64,000 bases of DNA from contig NZ_WOFE01000003.1 of the NCBI RefSeq assembly GCF_016881405.1, positions 248,001 through 312,000 of the forward strand, written 5' to 3'. Shown here in pieces: positions 35,202-44,473 of the stretch; the stretch's first letter is position 1; each line of letters starts with the position of its first letter. The position numbers were made by a program, and so were the translations under genes. The notes beneath the pieces were generated by a model. The model saw only the letters and a list, made by a program, of their open reading frames with translations, was not told where the DNA came from and searched no databases. Source of the stretch: Deefgea chitinilytica. Its GTDB lineage: Bacteria > Pseudomonadota > Gammaproteobacteria > Burkholderiales > Chitinibacteraceae.

Positions 35202-36328
35202 GTGCGATTGTCCACGTGGTTGAATCATTTGGCGCGGGCACGCTGTCTATGGTGTCGGCTATCGCCAATCGGCAGGCGCAAGACGGGCATTCTGTGACCG
35301 TTATTCACTCGGTACGCGAGGAAACTCCCGCTAATTGGCGTGCGTTGTTTGCGGATGCAGTGCAATGTATTCATCTGCCAATGCAAAGGGCGATTCACCC
35401 GCTGAATGATTTTCGTACGGGTCGTGCCTTGTTGAAATGGATTAAGGAGATTGCGCCGGATGTGGTGCATCTGCATTCGAGTAAAGCGGGTGCGGTTGGG
35501 CGGTTGGTGAGTTTGGCTTGGGCGGGCAAGGCGGACGGGCCGCGTTGGTTTTTCTCGCCGCATGGTTTGTCGTTTTTGCAGCGCGCCGAGGGGCGGCTGA
35601 AAAATGGGGTCTTTTTGGCGATTGAAAAAGTCCTGGCGGGGGTGCCAGTGACCTTTATCGCCTGCTCGCCGTCTGAGGGCGAAGAAATCCGCACGCATTT
35701 ATCGAGCAATGTACTGGTGGTCAATAATGCCGTCGATTTGGCGGCGATTCCTCAAGCTCGCTCAATCAATGACGTGGCAAACGAGCGTAAAATTCGCATT
35801 GGTACGGTGGGGCGCGTGTGTTTAGCGCGTAATCCTGAGTTTTTCGCTGAAGTTGCGCACAAAATGGCTACCGATAACGCAGAGTTTGTCTGGATTGGCG
35901 GTGGTGATGACAGCGGTGAATTGGCTTTAAAAAACGCCCAAGTTGCAGTGTCTGGCTGGTGTGATCGCAGTGCGGCGCTGGCGGCTTTGGCGACCTTGGA
36001 TATTTATATTCAGACCAGCCGTTGGGAAGGCTTGCCAGTGGCGGTGATTGAGGCGATGGCGGCGGGCTTGCCGGTGGTGGCGACTAATGTGGTGGGTAAT
36101 CGTGATTTGGTGCAGCACGGTGCAAATGGCTATTTGGCGCATACGCCCGATGAATTTGTCGCGCATCTCAAATCCTTACTGGCTGACAGCCACTTGCGCG
36201 CTCAATTAGGGCAACAAGCGCAGGCTTTTGCACGTGAGCGATATTCTTTAGATCAAATGATGGGCAGTTTGTACGCCGCGTATGGCCTGCCATCAATAAC
36301 AAAAAAACGTAATAACGAGACGCAATGA
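35198..36328 (+). CDS. Glycosyltransferase family 4
   Basis: 376 residues, GT-B fold. The N-terminal domain has VHVVESFGAGTLSMVSAIANRQ and VVHLHSSKAGAVGRLVSL. The C-terminal donor domain has IGTVGRVCLARNPEFF, FVWIGGGDDSGE and SRWEGLPVAVIEAMAAGLPVVATNVVGNRDLV with the conserved E-x7-E. Cytoplasmic retaining transferase, sugar unknown. Coupled to the GT2 upstream and to the WbaP-type gene downstream (ATGA at 36325). Confidence 0.9.
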   Translation: MSAIVHVVESFGAGTLSMVSAIANRQAQDGHSVTVIHSVREETPANWRALFADAVQCIHLPMQRAIHPLNDFRTGRALLKWIKEIAPDVVHLHSSKAGAVGRLVSLAWAGKADGPRWFFSPHGLSFLQRAEGRLKNGVFLAIEKVLAGVPVTFIACSPSEGEEIRTHLSSNVLVVNNAVDLAAIPQARSINDVANERKIRIGTVGRVCLARNPEFFAEVAHKMATDNAEFVWIGGGDDSGELALKNAQVAVSGWCDRSAALAALATLDIYIQTSRWEGLPVAVIEAMAAGLPVVATNVVGNRDLVQHGANGYLAHTPDEFVAHLKSLLADSHLRAQLGQQAQAFARERYSLDQMMGSLYAAYGLPSITKKRNNETQ

Positions 36329-37785
36329 AACAAGAAAAACATTTACAAGCTGAACCCGCCAAACCTTGGCTTGCGATGGCTGACTTTACCGCACTGGCGA
36401 TTTCGTTTGGCGTGGCGATGTTGCTGCTGTGGATTTTTCGCTATGGTCGAATTTCAGCCAGTTTTGAGTTGTGGTGGGCGTGGGAAGGCCGCCAACAAGG
36501 TCTAGCCTTTTTGGGCTTGGCGCTGATTACCGTCATTAACTTTTGGTGGCGTGGTCACTACAGTTTGCGACTACCATTCTGGGATGAATTGCTGGAAATT
36601 TTACGGGCACTGCTTCTGGCTGCGCTACTCAATGGTATGTTGGTTTTGCTGGGTAAATTTACCGTATCTCGGTTTTTGTGGCCGGTATCTTGGGGTATTG
36701 CGCTGGTGCTATTGCCGTATTGTCGCGGCGTAATGCGCGATTTTCTGCTTAAAAAACGGATCTGGCAGCTGCCGACGGTGATTATTGGCGCTGGCGTCAA
36801 TGCGATTGAAGCTTATCGAGCGATGCATAGCGAGCGTCAATTGGGTTTTGAAGTGCAGGCGTTTTTGTCGGTTGATCAAGACGCGCCGAATGAGTTATTG
36901 ATTAATGATGACGTCTTGCCAGTGGTGCGTTTACCGCGGGAAGAGTTGCTCGCGTGGCTGGCGATGAATGGTCGCCCGCATGTCGTGATTGCGGTGAATG
37001 AGGATGAGTTGCGCCAGCTGGAAAATCAGATTGAGCAATTATCGCTGCGCTACAAAGATATTCATATTATTCCGCCGATTGCGGGGCTGCCGCTGTTTGG
37101 CGTGGTGCCGCATCATTTCTTTAGCCATGAAGTGCTGCTGCTGCGGGTAAGAAATAATTTGCTGGTCAAGCCGCTCATTTGGTTGAAACGTGCTTTCGAT
37201 TTATTTGGCGCGATGTGCGGCTTATTGTTGCTGGCACCGTTGTTGACGTATGTGGCATGGCGTATCAAATGCGAGGGCGGTCCTGGGGCGATCTTCTTTG
37301 GTCATGTGCGTGTCGGCATGAATGGTGTGCCGTTTAAGTGCTGGAAGTTTCGTACGATGGTACACAATTCGCAAGAAGTGCTTGAGCAGCTATTGGCGAC
37401 CGATCCACAGGCGCGAGCGGAATGGGATACCGATTTCAAATTAAAAAACGACCCACGGATTACCAAAATCGGCGCGTTTTTACGTAAAACCAGCCTCGAT
37501 GAGATTCCACAATTGTGGAATGTGATTTGCGGTGAAATGTCCTTGGTGGGACCACGACCCATTATCGATGCCGAACTTGAGCGCTATGGTGATAAAGTTG
37601 ATTTTTATTTGGAAGCACGGCCAGGGCTTACGGGATTGTGGCAGGTATCGGGTCGTAACGACACCAGTTATGCTGAGCGAGTAGCGCTTGATGCTTGGTA
37701 CGTTAAGAATTGGAATTTGTGGTACGACATTGCGATTGTCTGCAAGACGATAAAAACGGTGGTCAGTGGTCGTGGAGCGTATTAG
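36325..37785 (+). CDS. wbaP: Undecaprenyl-phosphate sugar phosphotransferase (WbaP type)
   Basis: 486 residues. Four to five N-terminal membrane helices (about 15-130), a central Rossmann-like CoA-binding-like domain (LPTVIIGAGVNAIEAYRAM...), one further hydrophobic segment near 290, and the C-terminal catalytic domain (FKCWKFRTMV, LKNDPRITKIGAFLRKTSLDEIPQLWNVICGEMSLVGPRPI, ARPGLTGLWQVSGR). These are the hallmarks of full-length WbaP rather than the short PglC form. It transfers a hexose-1-phosphate, typically galactose-1-P, to undecaprenyl phosphate and so starts the glycan. It is last in the operon, a common position. Sugar specificity is not shown by the sequence. Confidence 0.9.
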   Translation: MKQEKHLQAEPAKPWLAMADFTALAISFGVAMLLLWIFRYGRISASFELWWAWEGRQQGLAFLGLALITVINFWWRGHYSLRLPFWDELLEILRALLLAALLNGMLVLLGKFTVSRFLWPVSWGIALVLLPYCRGVMRDFLLKKRIWQLPTVIIGAGVNAIEAYRAMHSERQLGFEVQAFLSVDQDAPNELLINDDVLPVVRLPREELLAWLAMNGRPHVVIAVNEDELRQLENQIEQLSLRYKDIHIIPPIAGLPLFGVVPHHFFSHEVLLLRVRNNLLVKPLIWLKRAFDLFGAMCGLLLLAPLLTYVAWRIKCEGGPGAIFFGHVRVGMNGVPFKCWKFRTMVHNSQEVLEQLLATDPQARAEWDTDFKLKNDPRITKIGAFLRKTSLDEIPQLWNVICGEMSLVGPRPIIDAELERYGDKVDFYLEARPGLTGLWQVSGRNDTSYAERVALDAWYVKNWNLWYDIAIVCKTIKTVVSGRGAY

Positions 37786-37790
37786 AAGAA

Positions 37791-37866
37791 TGTGAGGCGT
37801 TAGGAATGAGGCGTGAGGAGTAAAGTCAAAAGCTTTTCCCCTTACTCCTCACCCCTTACTCCTCAC
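37791..37866. repeat. Family B repeat hairpin upstream of argA
   Basis: GTGAGGAGTAA (37813-37823) pairs perfectly with TTACTCCTCAC (37842-37852) around AAAAGCTTTT. Further copies of the unit lie outside (GTGAGGCGTTAGGAATGAGG to the left; CCCCTTACTCCTCAC to the right). It occupies the whole wbaP-argA spacer up to the argA ribosome-binding site. Confidence 0.8.
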
Positions 37867-37881
37867 CTACCGGAGGTAGGT
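37865..37881 (+). promoter_or_regulatory. Hairpin enclosing the argA ribosome-binding site
   Basis: ACCTACC-GGA-GGTAGGT is a perfect 7-bp stem with a three-base loop that ends one base before the argA ATG at 37883. The Shine-Dalgarno GGAGG is split between loop and stem. In the mRNA this could reduce or regulate argA translation. Whether it forms in the cell is not known. Confidence 0.5.
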
Positions 37882-37882
37882 A

Positions 37883-39193
37883 ATGCAAGATTTTGTTCAA
37901 TGGTTTCGCCAAGCTGCGCCTTACATTCATGCCTTCCGTGGCCGAACTTTCGTGATCGCTTTGGGGGGCGAAGTGGTGCGTGATGGCAAGTTTGCCACGC
38001 TGACGCACGACATTAATTTGCTGACCAGTTTGGGCGTACGACTGATCGTTGTGCACGGTGCGCGGCCACAAATTGAAGCGCGTATCGCAGAGCGTGGGCT
38101 GGAAGGCCGTTACTTGAACGGGATTCGTGTCACTGATCAAGCTTCGCTGGAGTGCGTGATTCAGGCGGCAGGTCATGTGCGCGTTGAGATTGAATCATGG
38201 TTGTCGATGGGATTACCCAATTCGCCGATGGCCAATGCCGACATTCGTGTTTCGGCGGGTAATTTTATTACCGCGCAGCCGATGGGCGTGCGGGATGGCG
38301 TTGATCTGCAATATACCGGTGAAGTGCGTAAAGTCGACACCACGGCGATCAATTACCGGATGGATGACGGCGAGTTGGTGTTGATTTCCACCATCGGTTA
38401 TTCACCAACTGGCGAGATTTTTAATTTAACACTGGAAGATGTCGCCACTGCGACGGCAACGGCGCTGAAAGCGGATAAATTATTATTTTTATTTGGTCAG
38501 GCGGGCGTCGTGAATGATGCGGGCGAGTTGCAAACCGAATTGACTGCTTTAGAAGCCGAGCAATTTTTAGCGGAGCATCCCGATACCAATGACGATGTTT
38601 CTTTGTATTTGCCCTGCGCGGTACGTGCGGTGCGTAATGGTGTACAGCGGGCGCATTTGATCAGTAATAATGTCGATGGTAGCTTGTTGATGGAGCTTTT
38701 CACGCATGATGGCATCGGTACGATGATCTCGCGTGAGTCGCTCGAAACCTTGCGCCAAGCGACGATTGATGACATTGGTGGGATGTTGGCCTTGATCGAG
38801 CCGCTCGAAGAGCAAGGTGTGCTGGTGAAACGGGGGCGCGAATTGCTCGAGCGTGAAGTGCATCGTTATTCGGTGCTGGAGCACGATGGTAAAACTATCG
38901 GTATTGTTGCGATTCACCCTTTCCCAAATAGCAAAATGGCCGAGCTGGCCTGCTTGGTGATTCATCCGGATTATCGTGACGAAGATCGGGGTGCGGATTT
39001 ACTGCGTCACGTTGAGCAACAAGCGCGCGGCCTCGGTATTGAAAAACTCTTTGCCCTGACCACGCGAACCAGCCATTGGTTTGTTGAGCGCGGCTTTAAG
39101 CAAGCGTCGGTTGATGAGTTGCCGATGGAAAAGAAAGAAATGTATAACTACCAACGACGCTCTAAAGTATTTATTAAGCAATTACAACGTTAA
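37883..39193 (+). CDS. argA: Amino-acid N-acetyltransferase
   Basis: 436 residues, normal ArgA length. An amino-acid-kinase-like N-terminal domain (FVIALGGEVVRDGKFATLTHDINLLTSLGVRLIVVHGARPQIEARI, arginine-sensing in known enzymes) is joined to a C-terminal GNAT domain (VGIVAIHPFPNSKMAELACLVIHPDYRDEDRGADLLRHVEQQA with the acetyl-CoA loop). It acetylates glutamate in the first step of arginine synthesis. It stands alone behind the glycan operon, with a good GGAGG site that is locked in a short hairpin. Confidence 0.95.
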   Translation: MQDFVQWFRQAAPYIHAFRGRTFVIALGGEVVRDGKFATLTHDINLLTSLGVRLIVVHGARPQIEARIAERGLEGRYLNGIRVTDQASLECVIQAAGHVRVEIESWLSMGLPNSPMANADIRVSAGNFITAQPMGVRDGVDLQYTGEVRKVDTTAINYRMDDGELVLISTIGYSPTGEIFNLTLEDVATATATALKADKLLFLFGQAGVVNDAGELQTELTALEAEQFLAEHPDTNDDVSLYLPCAVRAVRNGVQRAHLISNNVDGSLLMELFTHDGIGTMISRESLETLRQATIDDIGGMLALIEPLEEQGVLVKRGRELLEREVHRYSVLEHDGKTIGIVAIHPFPNSKMAELACLVIHPDYRDEDRGADLLRHVEQQARGLGIEKLFALTTRTSHWFVERGFKQASVDELPMEKKEMYNYQRRSKVFIKQLQR

Positions 39194-39473
39194 GTGTGGT
39201 TAAGTTTCGGCGTATGCTCAAGCTGGAGCGGGTAGCGTGGTGGCCTAGGCTTTAAAAGTATGTCTCAACTACTGGATCGCTGCGAAAACGCTCCGGCGCA
39301 GGCTAATATGAGCCAGTGCTCTGTGCTTTGCTGTCGTGGTGTTGTTGCAGGTTGATACATTTGCGTGGCTTGAGCTTAGATCAAGCATCCGAATTGACTG
39401 CGCGTGTCGTATTTCGCGCGACAAGTTGTATATTTTCTCCATGCAGGATTTTAAGAGATAGTAAGCTCAGAAG

Positions 39474-42287
39474 ATGTCCTTATTTTCCTTCTCTCCACGA
39501 ACTCGCTTTATTGTGGCATTTTGCGTGCTGCAGATCGTGCTGTTTGTTGCTTTGATCGTTAATACCCAGCGAATTTGGTCTGAAATCGTTCAGCAAGAAA
39601 ACGAACAGCATGTGCAATCGCTGTCACGGTTATTGAAAACTGCATTTATTCCTTCGATGGTCGCGGGGAATCGAGTCAAAGCGGCTGATTTATTAGATAG
39701 TTTGCAAACGGCAGATGGGATTGAGTATTTGGTCTTGCTCGATGCAAATCATCGAGTGATCGCCGCTCGTGGTTGGGATGTCTCTAAACCGATGCCAGTC
39801 ATTGAGCCTGGGATGTTGATGGCGCCCAAGGCTGGTCGTTTGATGCACGCGCGTTTGAGTTTAGATTCTGGCGGTGAATTTCTAGGTGAAATCCGATTTG
39901 GCGTGTTAACCGATGCATTAAGTTCGGGCTTTGATCGTTTGTTGCTACAAAATGGTTTGTTGCTATTGCTTGGATTTGTGCTGCTGTCAGCATTGCTGAT
40001 TTACGCCGCGTGGTGGATTTCCAATCATTTGCAGCGGATGATTCAGGCTACCGAAGCTTCGGCAACCGGTTTTTTTGAGCCAATGACGGTGCCGGCGGGT
40101 GAGGATCAAATTACCAAGATTTCGCAGCGTTTTAATGAAATGGCGTTGTCGATTAAAGCGCATGTGCAGGCACTTAACCAAAGTGAAACCAAATACCAAG
40201 CGATTGCCGATGCATCGACTAGCGTTGAGTTATTACTTAGCCCCGAAGGAAAATTACTGTGGGTGAACGCGGCGGTTTCACGCCTAACTGCGTATTCAGT
40301 CAATGAATGTATGCTGCTGCCGGATTTCCCGTTGACGATTGCGACGCCAGAAGAGCGTTTACGGGTGGAAGAAACGCTGCGCAGCGCGATTGAGCAGCAA
40401 TCTAGCGAGCAAGATTACGAGTTTCGTGCGATGCGGCGCGATGGCACTTTGTTCTGGGCTGCAGCTAGTTGGCAGCCGATGTTTGATGTCAACCATAGCT
40501 ATCAAGGGTTAAGGCTGAGCATTCGCGATAACTCTGAAATCAAAGATGAGCGTCTCGCGCTTCGCAAATCGGTGATTGAATTACGCCAAATCCAATCTTT
40601 AGGCAAAAGCTATTTGCAGCACGCCGAATCAGAACGCGCGCGGATGTTGGCTTTGCTCGCTGCGATGCGGTTTGGCGTTTTGTTTGTTGATAATGAAAAT
40701 CGAATCGTCTTTTTTAATCCTGCATTTTGCGAAATGTGGGGTTTGTCATCGCAACAAATCATGATTGGCCGCCCAATTGGGCAGATTTTACAATTGGCAG
40801 ATAATCGCCCTGCGATGGGGGATGTGCTGTCGTATTACCTAGAAGAATTTGCCTCACTGGAAGAGCGGGTCGACTTTGGTGAGGTCACCTTGAATGACAA
40901 TCGAATTATTCTACAAAGTTGCTACCGCGTAATGGATCCGCAAGGTGAAACCAATGGCCGAATGTGGGTGTACGAAGACGTCACGCAACAGCGACTCATT
41001 GCTGAGCGCATGGTCAGTTTGGCTGAGCGCGATGCATTGACTGGATTATTTAATCGACACCGCTTTCAACAAGAATTGCACCGGATGGTCTCCGAGGCTG
41101 ATCGTCGGCAAACCACGATGGCCTTGGTGTTTTTTGATTTGGACGAATTTAAGCTCGTCAATGACAGCTTTGGTCATACGGTCGGTGATGAATTATTGAA
41201 AAGTATTGCGCGTGAAGTCGGCAAGCAAGTCCGGCTCCATGAAGTCTTTGCCCGTTTGGGTGGGGATGAATTTGCAGTGCTGTTGCCAGAATGCGATGAG
41301 TTTGAGGTGAGTAAACTGGCTGATCGTATCGTGCAAACCGTCTTGCAAATGCAGTTTGTGGCAGGCAATCTTCCGATGCGGCCATCAACCTCGGTTGGCG
41401 TGGCGATGTATCCACTGCATGCGAGCTCGCCCGATCAATTAGTTGCCCATGCCGATACGGCGATGTATCAAGCCAAGGCGGCTGGCAAAGGCACATGGCG
41501 GATTTATCGCCCAGAATCAGATCATACCCGCAGTGAGTTGAGCCGATTGTCGTGGAAAGAGCGAATCATCGATGCACTTGAACATGATGGATTTGAGCTG
41601 CATTACCAAGGCATTTATCACACCGAAGATAAAAGTCTGGCGCATTTGGAAGCCTTGGTGCGGATGAAAGACGCTGACAGTCCGGGCGGCATTATTATGC
41701 CGGGACAGTTTATTCCCCATGCTGAAAAGACTGGCAAAATTGTGGATTTGGATCGCTGGGTGATTCGAGAGGTTATTCAGTTACTGGCGCAATATCCCGA
41801 TTGCCCATCGATTGCGGTGAATGTCTCGGGGCGCTCATTTGATGAGCCTGAGTTGCCTTTATATATTGCGAGTTTGCTGGCGCAATATAAAGTGAATCCA
41901 AAGCGGCTGTTGGTCGAGTTGACCGAGACTTCAGCGGTATCGGATTTGTCGGATGCGCAGCGCTTTATTGATGCCTTGCGTGATACCGGCTGCGTGGTGT
42001 GCTTAGACGATTTTGGCGTGGGCTTTGCATCATTTGCCTACTTGAAGCAATTAAAAGCCGATGTATTGAAGATTGACGGTTTGTTTATTCGTGATCTGCC
42101 CAATGATAGCGACAGTCAGATTTTTGTCCGTGGCATGGTCAGCATCGCGCACGATATGGGTAAAACTACGATTGCTGAATTTGTCGAGAGCGAAACGATT
42201 TTCAATATGTTGCTTGAGTTTGGTGTCGATCAAGTGCAAGGGTATTGGTTAGATAAACCACAAAAAAATCACCCTGGTCTGAAGTAG
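39474..42287 (+). CDS. Membrane PAS-GGDEF-EAL cyclic-di-GMP protein
   Basis: 937 residues. A first membrane helix (about 14-33), a periplasmic sensor region to about 160, a second helix (165-185) with HAMP-like region (ITKISQRFNEMALSIKAH), two PAS domains (about 245-365 and 395-510), GGDEF from about 520, and EAL from about 700. RLGGDEFAVLL is an intact active diguanylate-cyclase motif. The EAL part keeps LEALVRM, NVSGRS, ELTETS, DDFGVGFASFAYLKQL and KIDGLFI, so both activities are possible. The RxxD inhibitory site was not identified with confidence. It may feed the MshE-type ATPase upstream. Confidence 0.92.
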   Translation: MSLFSFSPRTRFIVAFCVLQIVLFVALIVNTQRIWSEIVQQENEQHVQSLSRLLKTAFIPSMVAGNRVKAADLLDSLQTADGIEYLVLLDANHRVIAARGWDVSKPMPVIEPGMLMAPKAGRLMHARLSLDSGGEFLGEIRFGVLTDALSSGFDRLLLQNGLLLLLGFVLLSALLIYAAWWISNHLQRMIQATEASATGFFEPMTVPAGEDQITKISQRFNEMALSIKAHVQALNQSETKYQAIADASTSVELLLSPEGKLLWVNAAVSRLTAYSVNECMLLPDFPLTIATPEERLRVEETLRSAIEQQSSEQDYEFRAMRRDGTLFWAAASWQPMFDVNHSYQGLRLSIRDNSEIKDERLALRKSVIELRQIQSLGKSYLQHAESERARMLALLAAMRFGVLFVDNENRIVFFNPAFCEMWGLSSQQIMIGRPIGQILQLADNRPAMGDVLSYYLEEFASLEERVDFGEVTLNDNRIILQSCYRVMDPQGETNGRMWVYEDVTQQRLIAERMVSLAERDALTGLFNRHRFQQELHRMVSEADRRQTTMALVFFDLDEFKLVNDSFGHTVGDELLKSIAREVGKQVRLHEVFARLGGDEFAVLLPECDEFEVSKLADRIVQTVLQMQFVAGNLPMRPSTSVGVAMYPLHASSPDQLVAHADTAMYQAKAAGKGTWRIYRPESDHTRSELSRLSWKERIIDALEHDGFELHYQGIYHTEDKSLAHLEALVRMKDADSPGGIIMPGQFIPHAEKTGKIVDLDRWVIREVIQLLAQYPDCPSIAVNVSGRSFDEPELPLYIASLLAQYKVNPKRLLVELTETSAVSDLSDAQRFIDALRDTGCVVCLDDFGVGFASFAYLKQLKADVLKIDGLFIRDLPNDSDSQIFVRGMVSIAHDMGKTTIAEFVESETIFNMLLEFGVDQVQGYWLDKPQKNHPGLK

Positions 42288-42334
42288 GTATTGCTCAAAA
42301 GTCATTGATTTTTCAATTCTTTCCAAGCAATACC
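42287..42334. repeat. Family A palindromic repeat
   Basis: GGTATTGCT (42287-42295) and AGCAATACC (42326-42334), perfect 9-bp ends, 48 bp in all. The first G is the last base of the GGDEF-EAL stop codon, and the other end is nine bases from the rlpA stop. It exactly fills the gap between convergent genes, the best case for a bidirectional terminator role. Confidence 0.85.
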
Positions 42335-42343
42335 TTATGGTGT

Positions 42344-43318
42344 TTATTGTTGAGCAATCACTGCTTGAATGTTTTTCTCGCCGGTAACGCGGCTGATCAC
42401 AGCAAGGGCATCATTGCGATTTGCAAATGGCCCTAAACGCACTTTATAAAGATTGGCAACGTTTTGAATGCCGAGTTTATTCGCATCATGGTCGAGTTCA
42501 CGGGCAAGGTGTGCTTTAAAGTTTTCGGCGTTGCTCTGTGATGAAAATGCGCCTAACTGCACATAAATGCTGCCATTGGTTTCTGCAATCGGAATCGGAC
42601 GTGGGTTTGCGGCAGTAATAACATTGCTGCTGGCAGGCGGTGTTGTGCGTGGCGCGGTGGCTGATGCAATAAATGCACTCGGTGCATCGCTAGGCACTAG
42701 GCTCTCAACAATGACTTCGGCGCTCCCTTGGTTGGCATAACCTAATCGGCAAGCGGCTAAAAATGATAAGTCCATCACCCGCCCCTTGTGAAAAGGACCG
42801 CGATCATTAATTCGTACAATGACGCTGCGGCCATTTTTAACGTGCGTGACCCGGGCATAGCTCGGGATCGGCAGTGTCGGGTGTGCCGCGGTCATTTGAA
42901 ACATATCATAGGTCTCACCAGTACTGGTTTTTTGCCCATGAAACTTGCGACCATACCAGCTAGCAATCCCTTGTTCTTTGGCTTGCCCGATTTGATCTTG
43001 CGGCGTAAATGAGAGTCCGAGTACGTTGTAGGGGCGGTTGGCCCATTTGTGAAAGGGTTCCCAGCGTGGTATTGGCTCTTGGATGTAGTCGATATTGGCG
43101 GGGAAATCGGCCATCGGGCCATCATCTTTATAAAAAGCACCGTTGCCGGATTTGGGATTGTAACTGCAGGAGTACGGCGATGGTTTAGCGCTGACCGCCG
43201 GTGGCGTCGGAGTAGGGGTGGCTACCGGTGGTTTGCTTGGTGTACTGATATTGGGTGTGTTGCTGCATGCTGCTAACAATAAAGCATACAGCGATATACC
43301 AAGTTTATTGTTCTTCAT
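42344..43318 (-). CDS. rlpA: RlpA-type septal lytic transglycosylase lipoprotein
   Basis: 324 residues from the ATG at 43318, which has AGGTG upstream. An upstream GTG would add ten residues before the signal peptide. The lipoprotein signal (LLAACSN, Cys about 18) is followed by a Pro/Thr linker, then the RlpA double-psi beta-barrel (GIASWYGRKFHGQKTSTGETYDMFQMTAAHPTLPIPSYARVTHVKNGRSVIVRINDRGPFHKGRVMDLS), and a C-terminal SPOR domain (YVQLGAFSSQSNAENFKAHL). In known bacteria RlpA cleaves denuded glycan strands at the septum. Last gene of the mre-mrd-rod operon. Confidence 0.93.
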   Translation of the reverse strand: MKNNKLGISLYALLLAACSNTPNISTPSKPPVATPTPTPPAVSAKPSPYSCSYNPKSGNGAFYKDDGPMADFPANIDYIQEPIPRWEPFHKWANRPYNVLGLSFTPQDQIGQAKEQGIASWYGRKFHGQKTSTGETYDMFQMTAAHPTLPIPSYARVTHVKNGRSVIVRINDRGPFHKGRVMDLSFLAACRLGYANQGSAEVIVESLVPSDAPSAFIASATAPRTTPPASSNVITAANPRPIPIAETNGSIYVQLGAFSSQSNAENFKAHLARELDHDANKLGIQNVANLYKVRLGPFANRNDALAVISRVTGEKNIQAVIAQQ

Positions 43319-43351
43319 TTCACACCTGCAAGATTCATAATCACCCACAGC

Positions 43352-44473
43352 TCACACTTTCATCAATGGTCGATCGCGTTGAATACTCATTAAAATCCCA
43401 AAGCCCGCCAAAATGGAGACCATCGATGTTCCACCGTAGGAAATCAGTGGCAAAGGCACGCCAACCACCGGCAACATGCCGGTGACCATGCCCATATTGA
43501 CGAGCGCATAGGTAAAGAAGTTCATCGAAATCGCCCCCGCCAACAGGCGACCAAACAAGGTCGACGCATTATTTGCGATCATCAAACCACGGAAAATCAC
43601 GGCTAAGTAGATCATCAGTAACACTACATTGCCAGCCAAACCAAATTCTTCGCCATACACGGCAAAGATAAAGTCGGTGGTTCGCTCTGGAATAAAGTCC
43701 AGATGCGTTTGTGTCCCTGCGAGCCAGCCTTTGCCAAACAGGCCGCCAGAGCCAATCGCAATCGTACCTTGAATAATGTGATAGCCAGCACCGAGTGGGT
43801 CTTCCATAGGGTTTAGCATCGTCGCGATTCGGCGGCATTGGTATTCATGCAAAATATTGATGCAAAGATCCCAATGCGTGACGGTATAAGCACCAACCGC
43901 AATCCCGACGCCCATCACAGCTAATACTACCCAAGGTAATCCAGCAAAAAAGAGAATATAAAAGCCAGATGACGCAACCAGTAGACTGGTGCCTAAATCG
44001 GGTTGTTTCAAAATCAAAGCAACTGGAACCAAAATAATCATCGCACCACCGATAAAATGGCGCCAATTGAGGCTAGCTTGGTAATGGTTGAAATACCATG
44101 CCATCATCAGCGGCAGGGCAATCCGCATGATTTCTGAGGGCTGAATTCGGGTTACGCCAATATTGAGCCAGCGCGTTGCACCGTGGCTGGTAATACCAAA
44201 TAATTCAACGGCAATCAGTAAAATTACGCCACCAACATAGGCTGGCAGCGCCAATTGCATCAATGTTCGCTGCTGAATATTGGCGACAAACCACAGCACC
44301 CCCAGCGAAATTCCCATGAAAACGACTTTATCAGTGACACGATCCAAGTCTCGATTAGAGGCGGAATACAAGAGCCCCGCGGAAAGCGCAAAGATAATTA
44401 AAATAAAACAAAATAGCGCAGGATCGATTGGGCGCTTGATGCGCCCCCAAATATAACTAATCACGAACAACAT
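43352..44473 (-). CDS. rodA: Rod-shape SEDS glycosyltransferase RodA
   Basis: 373 residues with ten membrane helices. SEDS signatures: PSEIMRIALPLMMAWYF, KQPDLGTSLLVASSGFYILFFAG, FIPERTTDFIFAVYGEEFGLAG and VGVPLPLISYGGTSMVSILAGFGILMS. RodA polymerises peptidoglycan glycan strands in the elongasome together with the transpeptidase PBP2, whose gene overlaps it by 17 bp upstream. The catalytic Asp expected in the large periplasmic loop is present in the ERTTDF stretch. Confidence 0.96.
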   Translation of the reverse strand: MLFVISYIWGRIKRPIDPALFCFILIIFALSAGLLYSASNRDLDRVTDKVVFMGISLGVLWFVANIQQRTLMQLALPAYVGGVILLIAVELFGITSHGATRWLNIGVTRIQPSEIMRIALPLMMAWYFNHYQASLNWRHFIGGAMIILVPVALILKQPDLGTSLLVASSGFYILFFAGLPWVVLAVMGVGIAVGAYTVTHWDLCINILHEYQCRRIATMLNPMEDPLGAGYHIIQGTIAIGSGGLFGKGWLAGTQTHLDFIPERTTDFIFAVYGEEFGLAGNVVLLMIYLAVIFRGLMIANNASTLFGRLLAGAISMNFFTYALVNMGMVTGMLPVVGVPLPLISYGGTSMVSILAGFGILMSIQRDRPLMKV

